Shown: positions 29,246-38,076 of the stretch, one piece after another | How positions within the stretch are numbered: the stretch's first letter is position 1 | Layout: every line of letters begins with the position of its first letter | NCBI RefSeq assembly: GCF_010671925.1 | Contig: NZ_JAAHIH010000003.1 | Span: forward strand, 62,001 to 126,000 | Source of the DNA: Moorena sp. SIOASIH | Lineage (GTDB): Bacteria > Cyanobacteriota > Cyanobacteriia > Cyanobacteriales > Coleofasciculaceae | DNA length: 64,000 bases | Direction of reading: 5' to 3' | The notes under the pieces: model-generated | The model's database searches: none | Seen by the model: the letters and a program-made list of their open reading frames with translations, nothing else | What the model was told of the DNA's origin: nothing | Position numbers and translations under genes: made by a program

Positions 29246-32200
29246 ATGCCAGATAATATTAATGACATTTCCAATTTAAACCAGCTAGATTTATCGGATA
29301 ATAAACTAAACAAGCTGCCGGAATCTATTGGGAATATCTCCAATTTAACCAGACTAGATTTATCGAGTAATCAACTAACTAGCCTGCCGGAATCTATTGG
29401 AAATATCTCCAATTTAACCAGACTAGATTTATGGAGTAATCAACTAAATAACTTACCGGAATCTATTGGAAATATCTCCAATTTAACCAGGCTAGATTTA
29501 TCGTTTAATCAACTAACCAAGCTGCCGGAATCTATTGGGAATCTCTCCAATTTAACCAGACTAGATTTATCGAGGAATCAACTAACTAACCTGTCGGAAT
29601 CTTTTGGAAATTTCTCCAAGTTGACCTTGCTAAGTTTATCGGTTAATCAACTAACAAAACTGCCGGACTCAATTGGAAATATCTCCAATTTAACCGAGTT
29701 AAATTTATCGAGAAATCAACTAAATAACCTGCCGAAATCTCTTGGTAATTACTCCAATTTAATCTTGCTATTGTTACAAAGTAATCAACTCAAAAACCTG
29801 CCAGAATCTCTTGGTAATCTCTCCAATTTAACCACGCTAGATTTATCGGATAATCAACTAACCAACCTGCCAGAATCTCTTGAGAATCTCTCCAACTTAA
29901 CCGAGCTATATTTATCGGAAAATAAACTAAATAATCTGCCAGAATCTCTTGGTAATCTCTCCAATTTAACCACGCTAGATTTATCGGATAATCAACTAAC
30001 CAACCTGCCAGAATCTCTTGGGAATCTCTCCAATTTAACCGAGCTAGATTTATCGGCTAATCAACTAACCAATCTGCCGGAATCTCTTGGGAATCTCTCA
30101 AATTTAACCAGGCTATATTTATCGAGTAATCAACTAACCAATCTGCCGGAATCTCTTGGGAATCTCTCAAATTTAGCCAGGCTATATTTATGGCATAATC
30201 AACTAACCAATCTACCGAAATCTCTTGGGAATCTATTCAATTTAGCCGAGCTAAGTTTAAGGACTAATCAACTAACCAAGCTGCCGGAATCTCTTGGGAA
30301 TCTCTCCAATTTAACCAAGCTAAGTTTAAGGACTAATCAACTAACCAAGCTGCCGGAATCTCTTGGAAATATCTCCAATTTAACCAACCTAGATTTATCG
30401 ATTAATCAACTAACCAAACTGCCGGAATCTCTTGGGAATCTCTCCAATTTAACCGAGCTAGATTTAGAGAAAAATCAACTAACCCATCTCCCCGAATCTC
30501 TTGGCAATCTTTCCAATTTAACCAAGTTAGATTTATCGGGTAATCCCCTGGTTGTCCCACCACCAGAAGTTGTCAGTAAAGGGGTAGATGCCATTAAACA
30601 ATATTTGCGCCAATTAAGGGAAGAAGGAAAAGATTATATCTATGAAGCTAAGTTGTTGATTGTCGGCGAGGCCGGAGCAGGCAAGACTAGTTTAGCTAAA
30701 AAAATTCAAGACTGCGAATACCAACTCCAAGACAATCAAAAGTCTACAAAAGGCATTGATGTTATTAAATGGAGTTTCCCTCTAGATAACGAACGAGAAT
30801 TTAAGGTTAATATTTGGGATTTTGGCGGGCAAGAAATTTATCATGCTACTCATCAGTTTTTCTTGACTAAACGTTCTCTCTATACTTTAGTGGCGGATAG
30901 TCGGAAAGAAGATACGGATTTTTATTATTGGCTCAATAGTGTAGAACAATTTAGTGACAATAGCCCCCTGTTGATTATTAAAAACGAGAAACAAGACCGC
31001 CGAAGGGAAATTAACGAAAGAGCTTTGCGAGGACAGTTTACCAATCTCGAAAAAACTCTGGCTACTAACCTCAAAACTGACCGAGGGTTACCAGAGATTA
31101 TCGGTGCTATTCAATATCACATTCAAAATTTACCTCACGTGGGACAAGCATTACCCAAAACTTGGGTAAAGGTTCGTCAAGCCTTAGAAAACGATTCCCG
31201 GGATTATATCTCTCTTGAGGAATATCTAGATATCTGTGAAACCAATGGATTTACTTTACTAGAAGATAAATTACAGTTAAGCGGATATCTCCATGATTTA
31301 GGGGTATGTCTTCATTTCCAGGATCAAGAAGATTCGTTGTTATATAAAACAGCCATTCTTAAACCTGAATGGGGTACATATGCGGTTTACAAAGTGCTAG
31401 ATAATCCTAACGTTAAAAATAACAAAGGAAAGTTTACCCGCAAGGATTTAAAACGTATTTGGAAAGACGACAAGTATGCCTCTAGGAGAGGAGAATTACT
31501 AGAGCTAATGAAGAAATTCCAACTTTGCTATGAAATTCCTGATTGCAAAGATACGTTGATCGCCCCTCAACTCCTCAGCGATAACCAACCAGACTATAAC
31601 TGGAATCCATCCCACAATCTGATTTTACGCTACACTTATCCTGATTTTATGCCCAAGGGTATTATCACTCGCTTTATTGTGGTGATGCACCAGTATATTG
31701 ACCAACAAGAATATGTTTGGAAAAGTGGCGTCATCTTAACTAAGGACAAAACCAAAGCTGAAGTGATTGAATATTACGGCAAACGCCAGATTCAAATTAA
31801 GGTTTATGGTAAACATAAGCGGGAATTATTAACCATAGTTGCTTACGAACTAGATAGAATAAATGCTTATTATAACCGATTGAAGTACAGTAAGTTAATA
31901 CCTTGTAATTGTCCTACGTGTAAAGACAGTCAGTCACCATTCTTTTATCCCTTTGAAAGATTGCGAAAATTTATAGCAGACCAGCAATACACCATTCAAT
32001 GTCAAGAAAGCTATCAGATGGTGAATGTTCTGAGTTTACTTGATGATATAATAGGTTTGAACCAGTTAATATCTAACGATCAACAAGATATTAATAAATC
32101 AATTCAGGTTAAAGGCGATATTCAACAATTATTCTTGCTATTATCACAACAAGGTAATATTTATGGAGATTTTTCTGAAATCATGGCTAATAGTAACGAT

Positions 32201-32545
32201 GAAAGTTCCAAAATAAATATATCTGGATCTGGTAACATATCTGGCAACGCTAAAGTTACAAGTAGTAGTGCTGGTTGGTTTAACTTAGGTGATATTAGTG
32301 GTAAGGTTACCAATACTATCAACCAGTTACCTAGCTTTGATGGTGAGCCTGAGTCTGATAAAAAACAACTCAAGGAATTACTCAGTCAACTGCAAAGCGC
32401 AGTCTTAGCAGAAGATTTGGATGATGACGATAAAGCAGAAGCCCTAGAACAAATTGAAGACATCGCTTCTGCTTTAACTAATTCTGAAGATAGTACTGTC
32501 AAGAAAATAGCCAACAAGGCTATGAAAATGCTAATCAGAACGTAA
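29246..32545 (+). CDS. Leucine-rich-repeat Roco (Roc-COR) GTPase, both ends altered
   Basis: 1099 residues remain open. Nineteen 23-residue leucine-rich repeats (about 1-437, consensus LPESLGNLSNLTxLDLSxNQLTN) precede a Roc GTPase domain: P-loop GEAGAGKTS (about 474), switch WDFGGQEIYHATHQFF (about 524), and IIKNEKQD in the G4 position (a variant of NKxD). The COR dimerisation domain follows (about 620-950). An Asn/Ser-rich stretch and a helical tail (KKQLKELLSQLQSAVLAEDL) come last. Roco proteins are GTP switches; their bacterial targets are mostly unknown. The ATG at 29246 has no ribosome-binding site and follows a decayed LRR start. The stop at 32543-32545 is created by an IS66 insertion, and the lost tail continues at 34614-34692. 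Expression of a working protein is uncertain. Confidence 0.85.
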   Translation: MPDNINDISNLNQLDLSDNKLNKLPESIGNISNLTRLDLSSNQLTSLPESIGNISNLTRLDLWSNQLNNLPESIGNISNLTRLDLSFNQLTKLPESIGNLSNLTRLDLSRNQLTNLSESFGNFSKLTLLSLSVNQLTKLPDSIGNISNLTELNLSRNQLNNLPKSLGNYSNLILLLLQSNQLKNLPESLGNLSNLTTLDLSDNQLTNLPESLENLSNLTELYLSENKLNNLPESLGNLSNLTTLDLSDNQLTNLPESLGNLSNLTELDLSANQLTNLPESLGNLSNLTRLYLSSNQLTNLPESLGNLSNLARLYLWHNQLTNLPKSLGNLFNLAELSLRTNQLTKLPESLGNLSNLTKLSLRTNQLTKLPESLGNISNLTNLDLSINQLTKLPESLGNLSNLTELDLEKNQLTHLPESLGNLSNLTKLDLSGNPLVVPPPEVVSKGVDAIKQYLRQLREEGKDYIYEAKLLIVGEAGAGKTSLAKKIQDCEYQLQDNQKSTKGIDVIKWSFPLDNEREFKVNIWDFGGQEIYHATHQFFLTKRSLYTLVADSRKEDTDFYYWLNSVEQFSDNSPLLIIKNEKQDRRREINERALRGQFTNLEKTLATNLKTDRGLPEIIGAIQYHIQNLPHVGQALPKTWVKVRQALENDSRDYISLEEYLDICETNGFTLLEDKLQLSGYLHDLGVCLHFQDQEDSLLYKTAILKPEWGTYAVYKVLDNPNVKNNKGKFTRKDLKRIWKDDKYASRRGELLELMKKFQLCYEIPDCKDTLIAPQLLSDNQPDYNWNPSHNLILRYTYPDFMPKGIITRFIVVMHQYIDQQEYVWKSGVILTKDKTKAEVIEYYGKRQIQIKVYGKHKRELLTIVAYELDRINAYYNRLKYSKLIPCNCPTCKDSQSPFFYPFERLRKFIADQQYTIQCQESYQMVNVLSLLDDIIGLNQLISNDQQDINKSIQVKGDIQQLFLLLSQQGNIYGDFSEIMANSNDESSKINISGSGNISGNAKVTSSSAGWFNLGDISGKVTNTINQLPSFDGEPESDKKQLKELLSQLQSAVLAEDLDDDDKAEALEQIEDIASALTNSEDSTVKKIANKAMKMLIRT

Positions 32546-32610
32546 CTGCTCACCGCAATAAAGATGCTCTATTGACAACGGAGAAGCCAAATTGAACACT
32601 TGGATGTATA

Positions 32611-34136
32611 TTGGTTCTTATGACTCCAACCGCCACCGAGAATTCCCAGTCCGTCATCAGCGTCGCCTCCGAACAGTTGGTGACCAATGTACTGCTGGTT
32701 GAGTGGCTCGTGAAGCTGCAACAACAACTATCCCTTCAACAACGAGTGATTGAACAGCAGCAAAGACAAATCTTTGGGCAGCAGCAAGAGATAGAACAAT
32801 TAAAGGAGGAGCGAGACAAGCTCAAAAACCGCTCCTCGAAAAATAGTTCAGTCCCTCCTTCCTCTGACCAACTCCAAAAGCCCAGCAACAAAAGTAAGCG
32901 CAAAAAGGGGAAAAAGCGCGGTCCTTTCGTATAATCATCAAGGAAAAACCCGTAACGGATTTGGCACTCCTGACGAAATAGTGACTATCGAGCTAGAAAG
33001 CTGTCCCATGTGCGCTACTTCCTTAGAGGTAGTAGAAGAAGCTCCACAAAAAGTCCAGCAAGTAGCTGAAGTAGTCGAGCAACCAATAGAAATCAGAGAA
33101 TATCGCCGCCCTCTATACAATTGTCCCAATTGTGGATGGTCTGGTTATAGCTCTATGCCTTGGGGAGTCAAAGAAGGATTCAGCTATGGGGGACGACTCT
33201 GTAGCATTGTGGGCTGGTTAGGGTATGGGGGCAACTTGACGTGGCGTAAACAGGAATATTTTGTCGAATATGTCTTGGGGGTTCCTATTTCTCAGGGAAG
33301 TCTGGCAAAAATGCAACGCTGGTTCCAAGAGAGTTTGGAGCCTTCTTACCAACAATGGCTAACCTACGTCAGACAGCCAGGGGTCAGGTGTGTGGATGAA
33401 ACGACCTACTGTATAGATGGCATTAAGTATTGGTTGTGGGTAGCTACCAGTGACCAGGTATGTGCCTTGATGTTAGCACCCACACGCAGTAGTGCTGAAC
33501 TAGAGAAATTACTGGGAGCTGAGTTTGAGGGAATACTCACGCTTTGATTGTTTTAGTGCCTACTCTCCACAAGCAGCTCAGGCCAAGCAGAAGTGTTTAG
33601 CCCATCTCGAGAGAGACTTAAAAGCCCTCTTAACCAGTCGCTTTGAAGGCAATCGACAGTTTGCGAGCAAAGTGCAATTAGTGTTGTGGCAAGCTCGCAG
33701 TTGCTATCAGGATTATCAAGAAGGAAAACTTAGTTGCCAAACTCTCAATGACCAACGAGAAAGTGTAGAAGCTTCTCTTAAAAAAGTCTTAGAAGAGACA
33801 CTCAAGGAAAGCCCTCCCTCAGATACTTTGAGATTGATTCAACGACTACAGCGTCATTGGAATGAGTGGTTCACTTTTTTGTCTCATCCAGAGGTCAAAC
33901 CTGATAACAATGATGCTGAGCGAGCTTTACGCCCAATTGTGATACATCGCAAAGTCAGTGGTGGGGCAAGAAGCGATTGGGGGGCACAGTTAGTCGCCCA
34001 AATGTTTAGTTTTTTGGAAACGATGCGGTTACAAGGAAATAATGCGTTCGCGAAGCGGTTCTTTTGGAACATCGCTGCTTTATGTGAATTATTGTCTTTG
34101 GCTGGTCGAAGTCCCCCAGGCTTGGAGTTTTCCTGA
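32611..34136 (+). pseudogene. IS66 transposase, broken by two frameshifts
   Basis: Three consecutive frames make up one transposase. 32611-32934 holds the N-terminal leucine-zipper-like and linker region (RVIEQQQRQI, SSVPPSSDQLQKPSNKSKRK). 32981-33547 holds the zinc-binding-like CPMCATSLE and CPNCGWSG and the catalytic-domain start VDETTYCIDGIKYWLWVATS. 33525-34136 holds FDCFSAYSPQ, the domain end PDNNDAERALRPIVIHRKVSGG and the usual C-terminus. Each junction (near 32925 and 33530) requires a +1 shift. The DDE-type catalytic residues are therefore split between frames, and the copy should not transpose unaided. The second junction loses nothing else, so decay is recent. Confidence 0.9.
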
Positions 34137-34438
34137 CAATTAGAGTAAACCATAGTTTTATTTTCATGGGTCGAATGGTAAAGCTATTCCAGTCCTCAGG
34201 TTCTTCGAAAGCGGATATTGTCCGCTAACAATGACTCATATCTCACTGTTTGTTCATTTGCCAACCCACTTTGAGATTTGCGATCGCACTTTGAGATTCG
34301 CGTACGCATTTTGAGATTCGCGATCCCAGTCTTGGGAAACCCCAATATCTCCTTCAACCCTTATGTCGTAGCTTTTTGACATTGTGATTCCGAATGGCTC
34401 ACCAAGGGTGAGCGAACGGTGAGTCATAAGAGCCAATA

Positions 34439-34536
34439 TAGCAATTCCTTAATAGGTCGTGGTAATTTCTGAAATTCGATCCTTGCTCTACCTGGGTTTT
34501 AGCCGATCACTTATTACATCCTATTTAGGATTGCTA
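34439..34536. mobile_element. MITE nested in the IS66 right end
   Basis: The ends GCAATTCCTTAATAGG (34441) and CCTATTTAGGATTGC (to 34534) are inverted and sit between tata flanks. The IS66 left end reads tgtatattggttcttatgac. The right end, inverted, matches it if the roughly 100-bp MITE is removed at TATAT. TA target duplication would suggest a Tc1/mariner (IS630)-type mover. Confidence 0.75.
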
Positions 34537-34605
34537 TATACACCCAAGTGTTCAATTTGGCTTCTCCGTTGTCAATAGAGCATCTTTATTGCGGTGAGCA
34601 GTTAC

Positions 34606-34692
34606 ATCAGAACTGCTGCTGCTTTGTCTCCTACTGCTAATCTGGTTACTATATGTAAGGAATTACCAGCTTTGATTAGTAAGATATTTTGA
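34606..34692 (+). pseudogene. Orphaned C-terminal codons of the Roco gene
   Basis: Reading from the duplicated ATCAGAAC in the Roco frame gives IRTAAALSPTANLVTICKEL, then PALISKIF and TGA at 34690-34692. It completes the helical tail ending AMKMLIRT, a pattern seen at the C-termini of many cyanobacterial repeat proteins. Removing the IS66 and one target copy restores an uninterrupted frame. Confidence 0.8.
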
Positions 34693-34705
34693 GAAAAAGG
34701 CAAGA

Positions 34706-34842
34706 CTAGGGCGTGTCTTCAAACTCGGAGATCCCCCTAAATCCCCCTTAAAAAAGGGGGACTTTGAGTATGGCTCCCCCCTTTTTTAAGGGGGGCTGGG
34801 GGGGATCTAAATCTTGCGGAAAACTTTGAAAACACGCCCTAG
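34706..34842. mobile_element. 137-bp MITE with GGCGTGT ends and CTAG flanks
   Basis: GGCGTGTCTTCAAA (710-723) and TTTGAAAACACGCC (to 34838) are inverted, and CTAG occurs at both sides. A central stem pairs cccccttaaaaaaggggg with its mirror. Four-base duplication of CTAG is consistent with IS5-type movers. It lies 14 bp after the original Roco stop. Confidence 0.7.
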
Positions 34843-34897
34843 GCAATAGGCAAAAGGCAATAGGCAATAGGCAATAAGTCTAAAAATAAAAAAAAAT

Positions 34898-34926
34898 AGC
34901 CGTAGATATTATGTCTACGGCTTTTT
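34898..34926 (+). terminator. Rho-independent terminator
   Basis: The stem AGCCGTAGA/TCTACGGCT has a short loop and is followed by TTTTTC. It lies about 200 bp past the Roco frame and could end its transcript. Confidence 0.75.
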
Positions 34927-35051
34927 CAATGCCACAGTAAGTGGATTGAAATTGTCATGTCAGTCAGATTCCAAACCAAACCTGATGTGATCTTATTTTA
35001 TAAGACCAGGAGCCTTTGCTAGGGGGGAAACCCCCCCAGAAATTTAAGGTG

Positions 35052-35252
35052 TTATGGCAACAGCCAATACTTCATCATGGTAGTCATTACTTCCCCTGGA
35101 ACTTCAGTCGGCTCCAGAGGGCTCCACTCGCAAATCTCTGCATACCCAAATACATAGAGGGTGTGCATACTATAGATTACTGCTTTACGAGAGCCTTTCA
35201 GAGTGTGCTCAACAGGGTATTTTTTTAGGTTTGGGTTAAATTCTGTTGACAT
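35052..35252 (-). CDS. Small conserved-looking hypothetical protein
   Basis: The protein has 66 residues, including LKGSRKAVIYSMHTLYVFGY and EICEWSPLEPTEVPGEVM. The balanced composition and lack of repeats suggest a real gene, but no family is recognised. It has no signal or membrane segment. No ribosome-binding site is visible; an AT-rich upstream stretch (35270-35400) could hold a promoter. A 70-codon frame on the opposite strand (35016-35228) overlaps it and looks less protein-like. Confidence 0.5.
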   Translation of the reverse strand: MSTEFNPNLKKYPVEHTLKGSRKAVIYSMHTLYVFGYAEICEWSPLEPTEVPGEVMTTMMKYWLLP

Positions 35253-35395
35253 GTTTGAACTATTGAACTCGACGTTATAACTATAATCATAATGATTACA
35301 AATAAAAATGTCAAGGGTTTTGAAAAAATTTTTTTTGGGGTTTTATGGAGAAGTTGCAATTAATTGGAACGTTATAATTAGAGGGATTAAATAGG

Positions 35396-35820
35396 GAACA
35401 GGGAATCGGGAATCGGGAATCGGGAATCGGGAATCGGGAATCGGGAATCGGGAATCGGGAATCGGGAATCGGGAATCGGGAACAGGGAATAGGGAATAGG
35501 GAATAGGGAACAGGGAATAGTAATAATATTTGATGATTGTTATAATTTCAGGAACAATATTTATAGCAATTTGCAGATAATTTAATTAGAAAAATGTCAG
35601 CTGAATGATGAATGCTGATAGCTGACGATATCAGGTTAATAAACAAAAGCGATACTCTTTGCTGAGCATCGCTTTTGTTGTTAATATAATGTTACTTACA
35701 GCGTTTTTGTTACCTATGAGTTACATAGGATTTTTTCCCTGTTCCCTGTTCCCTGTTCCCTGCTCCCTGCTCCCTGTTCCCTGTTCCCTGTTCCCTGTTC
35801 CCTGTTCCCCTTCCTATAGC
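35396..35820. repeat. gggaatc and ccctgtt tandem repeats with a hairpin
   Basis: Twelve or so gggaatc units (35402-35480) are followed by AT-rich DNA. A strong hairpin, AACAAAAGCGAT/ATCGCTTTTGTT, lies at 35642-35679. Ten or so ccctgtt units follow (35738-35808), ending 15 bp from the next stop codon. The hairpin could terminate the minus-strand gene at 35828-36637. Confidence 0.75.
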
Positions 35821-35827
35821 TAATAAC

Positions 35828-36637
35828 TTACGAATCTGAAGGTATTGGCTGGGATTCTAGATACCTCAAAAAAGACATTAACTCATCGTCACTGAGCAGC
35901 TGACGCGATCGCTTACCGTAAGTTTGTAGAAGATAGTCTTTCCCCTGTTGAGTTGTCCAACCGAGACGCTTCATTTCTACATTGGTTTTAGTAATGATTT
36001 CAGAATGGTCAATAATCGGAAGACTCGATGATCCCATGTCACTGGTGTTAGTATCCATGGTATGTTGAGAATATGACTGGATTGGAGGATCAGGTTGTGG
36101 GGTCTGGTAGCTAATTGGCTCCCTCTTCTTAGGGATGTCAGCTGGCAAGGAGGTTTCTACTTCCCTTGAGAAGGAATCATTGCTAAAGTTCCTTGCTGGT
36201 TCTACTGATGGGATATTGGCAGCGGTTTCCCTAACCTCTCTAGCTCTTGACTCTGAGAAAGAGTAACTACTGGTGTCACCGGTTCGAGTAGCTTGAGTAA
36301 AATGATGATTGGGTTGGGTCTGTTCCTGACTTGCTGAGGTCGAGCCAACATCATAGCGAGGCAATGGTTGCAGCGGCAGATTTACCTCACGCTTTGCTCT
36401 GGGATTATCCTTGTTTTGATCAATCCCTTTGGTGCTATCCATACCTAAAGCAGCTAAGGCTCTAAGTCTGGCTTGATCTTCTGCTAATTCAACGGTTTGG
36501 GCAGCAGCTAGACCAGTGACCAAAATGGTATCCTCAACTTTAACGGAGCAACGTACTATGTACTGACCATGGTCAATCGCGATCAGATCGCTGATCAAGC
36601 TGCCTTGAGGATAACGATCTCGGAACTGAGTAAACAT
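35828..36637 (-). CDS. Conserved-looking hypothetical protein
   Basis: The 269-residue protein has two ordered ends and a disordered middle. The N-terminal part (about 1-70) has YIVRCSVKVEDTILVTGLAA followed by VELAEDQARLRALAALG, a pattern reminiscent of short DNA/RNA-binding or Rad52-like domains that end in an AR-RALA helix. The centre (75-205) is Ser/Pro/Gln-rich. The C-terminal 55 residues (MKRLGWTTQQGKDYLLQTYG, KRSRQLLSDDELMSFLRYLE) form a compact helical motif. The arrangement suggests a nucleic-acid-associated protein, but this is only a guess. No family name can be given. Confidence 0.6.
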   Translation of the reverse strand: MFTQFRDRYPQGSLISDLIAIDHGQYIVRCSVKVEDTILVTGLAAAQTVELAEDQARLRALAALGMDSTKGIDQNKDNPRAKREVNLPLQPLPRYDVGSTSASQEQTQPNHHFTQATRTGDTSSYSFSESRAREVRETAANIPSVEPARNFSNDSFSREVETSLPADIPKKREPISYQTPQPDPPIQSYSQHTMDTNTSDMGSSSLPIIDHSEIITKTNVEMKRLGWTTQQGKDYLLQTYGKRSRQLLSDDELMSFLRYLESQPIPSDS

Positions 36638-38076
36638 AAAACCATTTCCTGCCCAAATCTAAGCATTACATCATAGCATAGCTTGACCCGAGAACTGTAG
36701 CAGAGGGAACAGCGGATCTGGGAACAGCGGATCTGGGAACAGGGAATATGGCATCAAAATTATCTCAATTACGATACGGATTGCTATCAATAAAAACATT
36801 CATTTATGAATAGTTTGAGGTTTTATTCCTGCTTCCAGGTAGGATGCCTGCACCTGATCGTCTACAGGCAATCCCCCTCGTGCAATGGGTTCTAGTCTTT
36901 GTAGTTTATTCCTGGGAGCACCTGCCAAGTTCTTTACCCCTAGGAAAATTGAGCTTATCTATTGCATTAATATAATATAGCAATCAGTGTCGGAATTGTG
37001 AGAATTTTTGTTCCCGACTCCCGACTCCCGACTCCCGACTCCCTTTGCTATATAATAAAAATATCTTTGGTAAGCTCGCGCTAAAGCCTTCTGTGGTTCA
37101 AATCTTCAACAGACGTAGGAGAAAGGAATTTCAGTGGTGTTCCTGATCCAGTCGAGCAGTACAGCTAAATAAAACAAAAGTGTCTTTTTCCCAGGCGCTC
37201 TAGGAACAGGAAATCAGAGGGCGGGTACCTCCAAGTTCCCCTCGTTGCCCACACCTACTATGTTCCACAAGAGCTGTTATCTCCTGATGTAGTCCGTTGC
37301 CTTTTAGCCTACGCAAGTCAGTATGACGATTCAGCAAATCTGAATTTAGGGCGTAAGCGTGACCAATCGGTTGCCCAATAGGTAGACTAGTAGATATAAC
37401 TGCGGAATTTGGACACAGTTCCGAGGCTGACCAGACTAAGCTAAGCTTCTTTTGCCCCAGGGGCTAAAGCATCGGCAAAGCAAGGGGACTAAGTTACCAG
37501 CAAGCTTAATGGTTCCGAGTATTGCAGTGTCTGAACATAAGAGTTCTAGCCAAAGAAACTGGGTGGCATTGGACATTCTCACTCTTGCTCTTGGAATCGG
37601 TTGCTTCTTATACATAACTGCCTGATTAGTACCCGTTTGATCACAACTTCGCCAACGAAACAATCGTCCTGGAGCCTCAAACCGTAACTCAAAGAAGGTG
37701 CCATGGCGTTTGAATCACTGGCTATTGACCAACCTCTGACTCAAAAATCCTGCAGGCTTTGTTAGGTGAGTCATTAGCCTAAAAAGTTACCCTGACCTTA
37801 GTCTTGCTTCGGAACAAAAACAACAGAGTCGGTTAACCAGTTTAGGCAAACCATCAGTGGATACCCTTTCCTGGGAAAGAAACACAAGGGGTGGAACAAG
37901 TTCAGCTACCCGGGAATACTGATGCACTATTCTCTGCTGCTGGGGAAGTCTACACCTGGCTTGCCTTTCAATGTTCAGCCGATGACCCGATCGCATCAGG
38001 GACTGTCCTACCCTAGCGATCGCATAGTCTTAAGGGCAACAAGCAAAAACCACGATCAGACAAAAAGGATTGTTGG
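36638..38076. other. 1.4-kb gap without a recognised gene
   Basis: 36976-37053 is a small inverted-repeat element (TATAGCAA and TTGCTATA ends with cccgact repeats). The remaining DNA, especially 37080-38060, is not tandem-repetitive, has balanced composition and no long frame on either strand. It may be a decayed gene or a noncoding RNA. It does not match tRNA, rRNA, tmRNA, RNase P or 6S RNA signatures that I can recognise. Confidence 0.5.
36976..37053. mobile_element. Small MITE-like element with TATAGCAA ends
   Basis: TATAGCAATC at 36976 and TTTGCTATA ending near 37053 are inverted ends separated by four cccgact tandem units. Similar ends occur at 34439-34536 and near 1908. Confidence 0.5.

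Larger units (their letters stand above)
32542..34605 (+). mobile_element. IS66-family insertion sequence with 8-bp target duplication
   Basis: The ends GTAACTGCTCACCGC (32542-32556) and GCGGTGAGCAGTTAC (34591-34605) are perfectly inverted. Similarity continues for about 70-90 bp into the element. ATCAGAAC occurs directly on both sides (32534-32541 and 34606-34613), the 8-bp duplication expected for IS66. The element is 2064 bp long, including a nested MITE at 34439-34536. Its transposase is frameshifted twice. Confidence 0.93.

Noticed and set aside
29246..32545. Roco protein as a certain antiphage system
   Set aside because: The STAND-like layout and tail are suggestive, but no defence genes flank it. 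Gene decay argues against strong selection now.
37130..37990. RNase P, tmRNA or 6S RNA
   Set aside because: The conserved core sequences of these RNAs could not be found on either strand.
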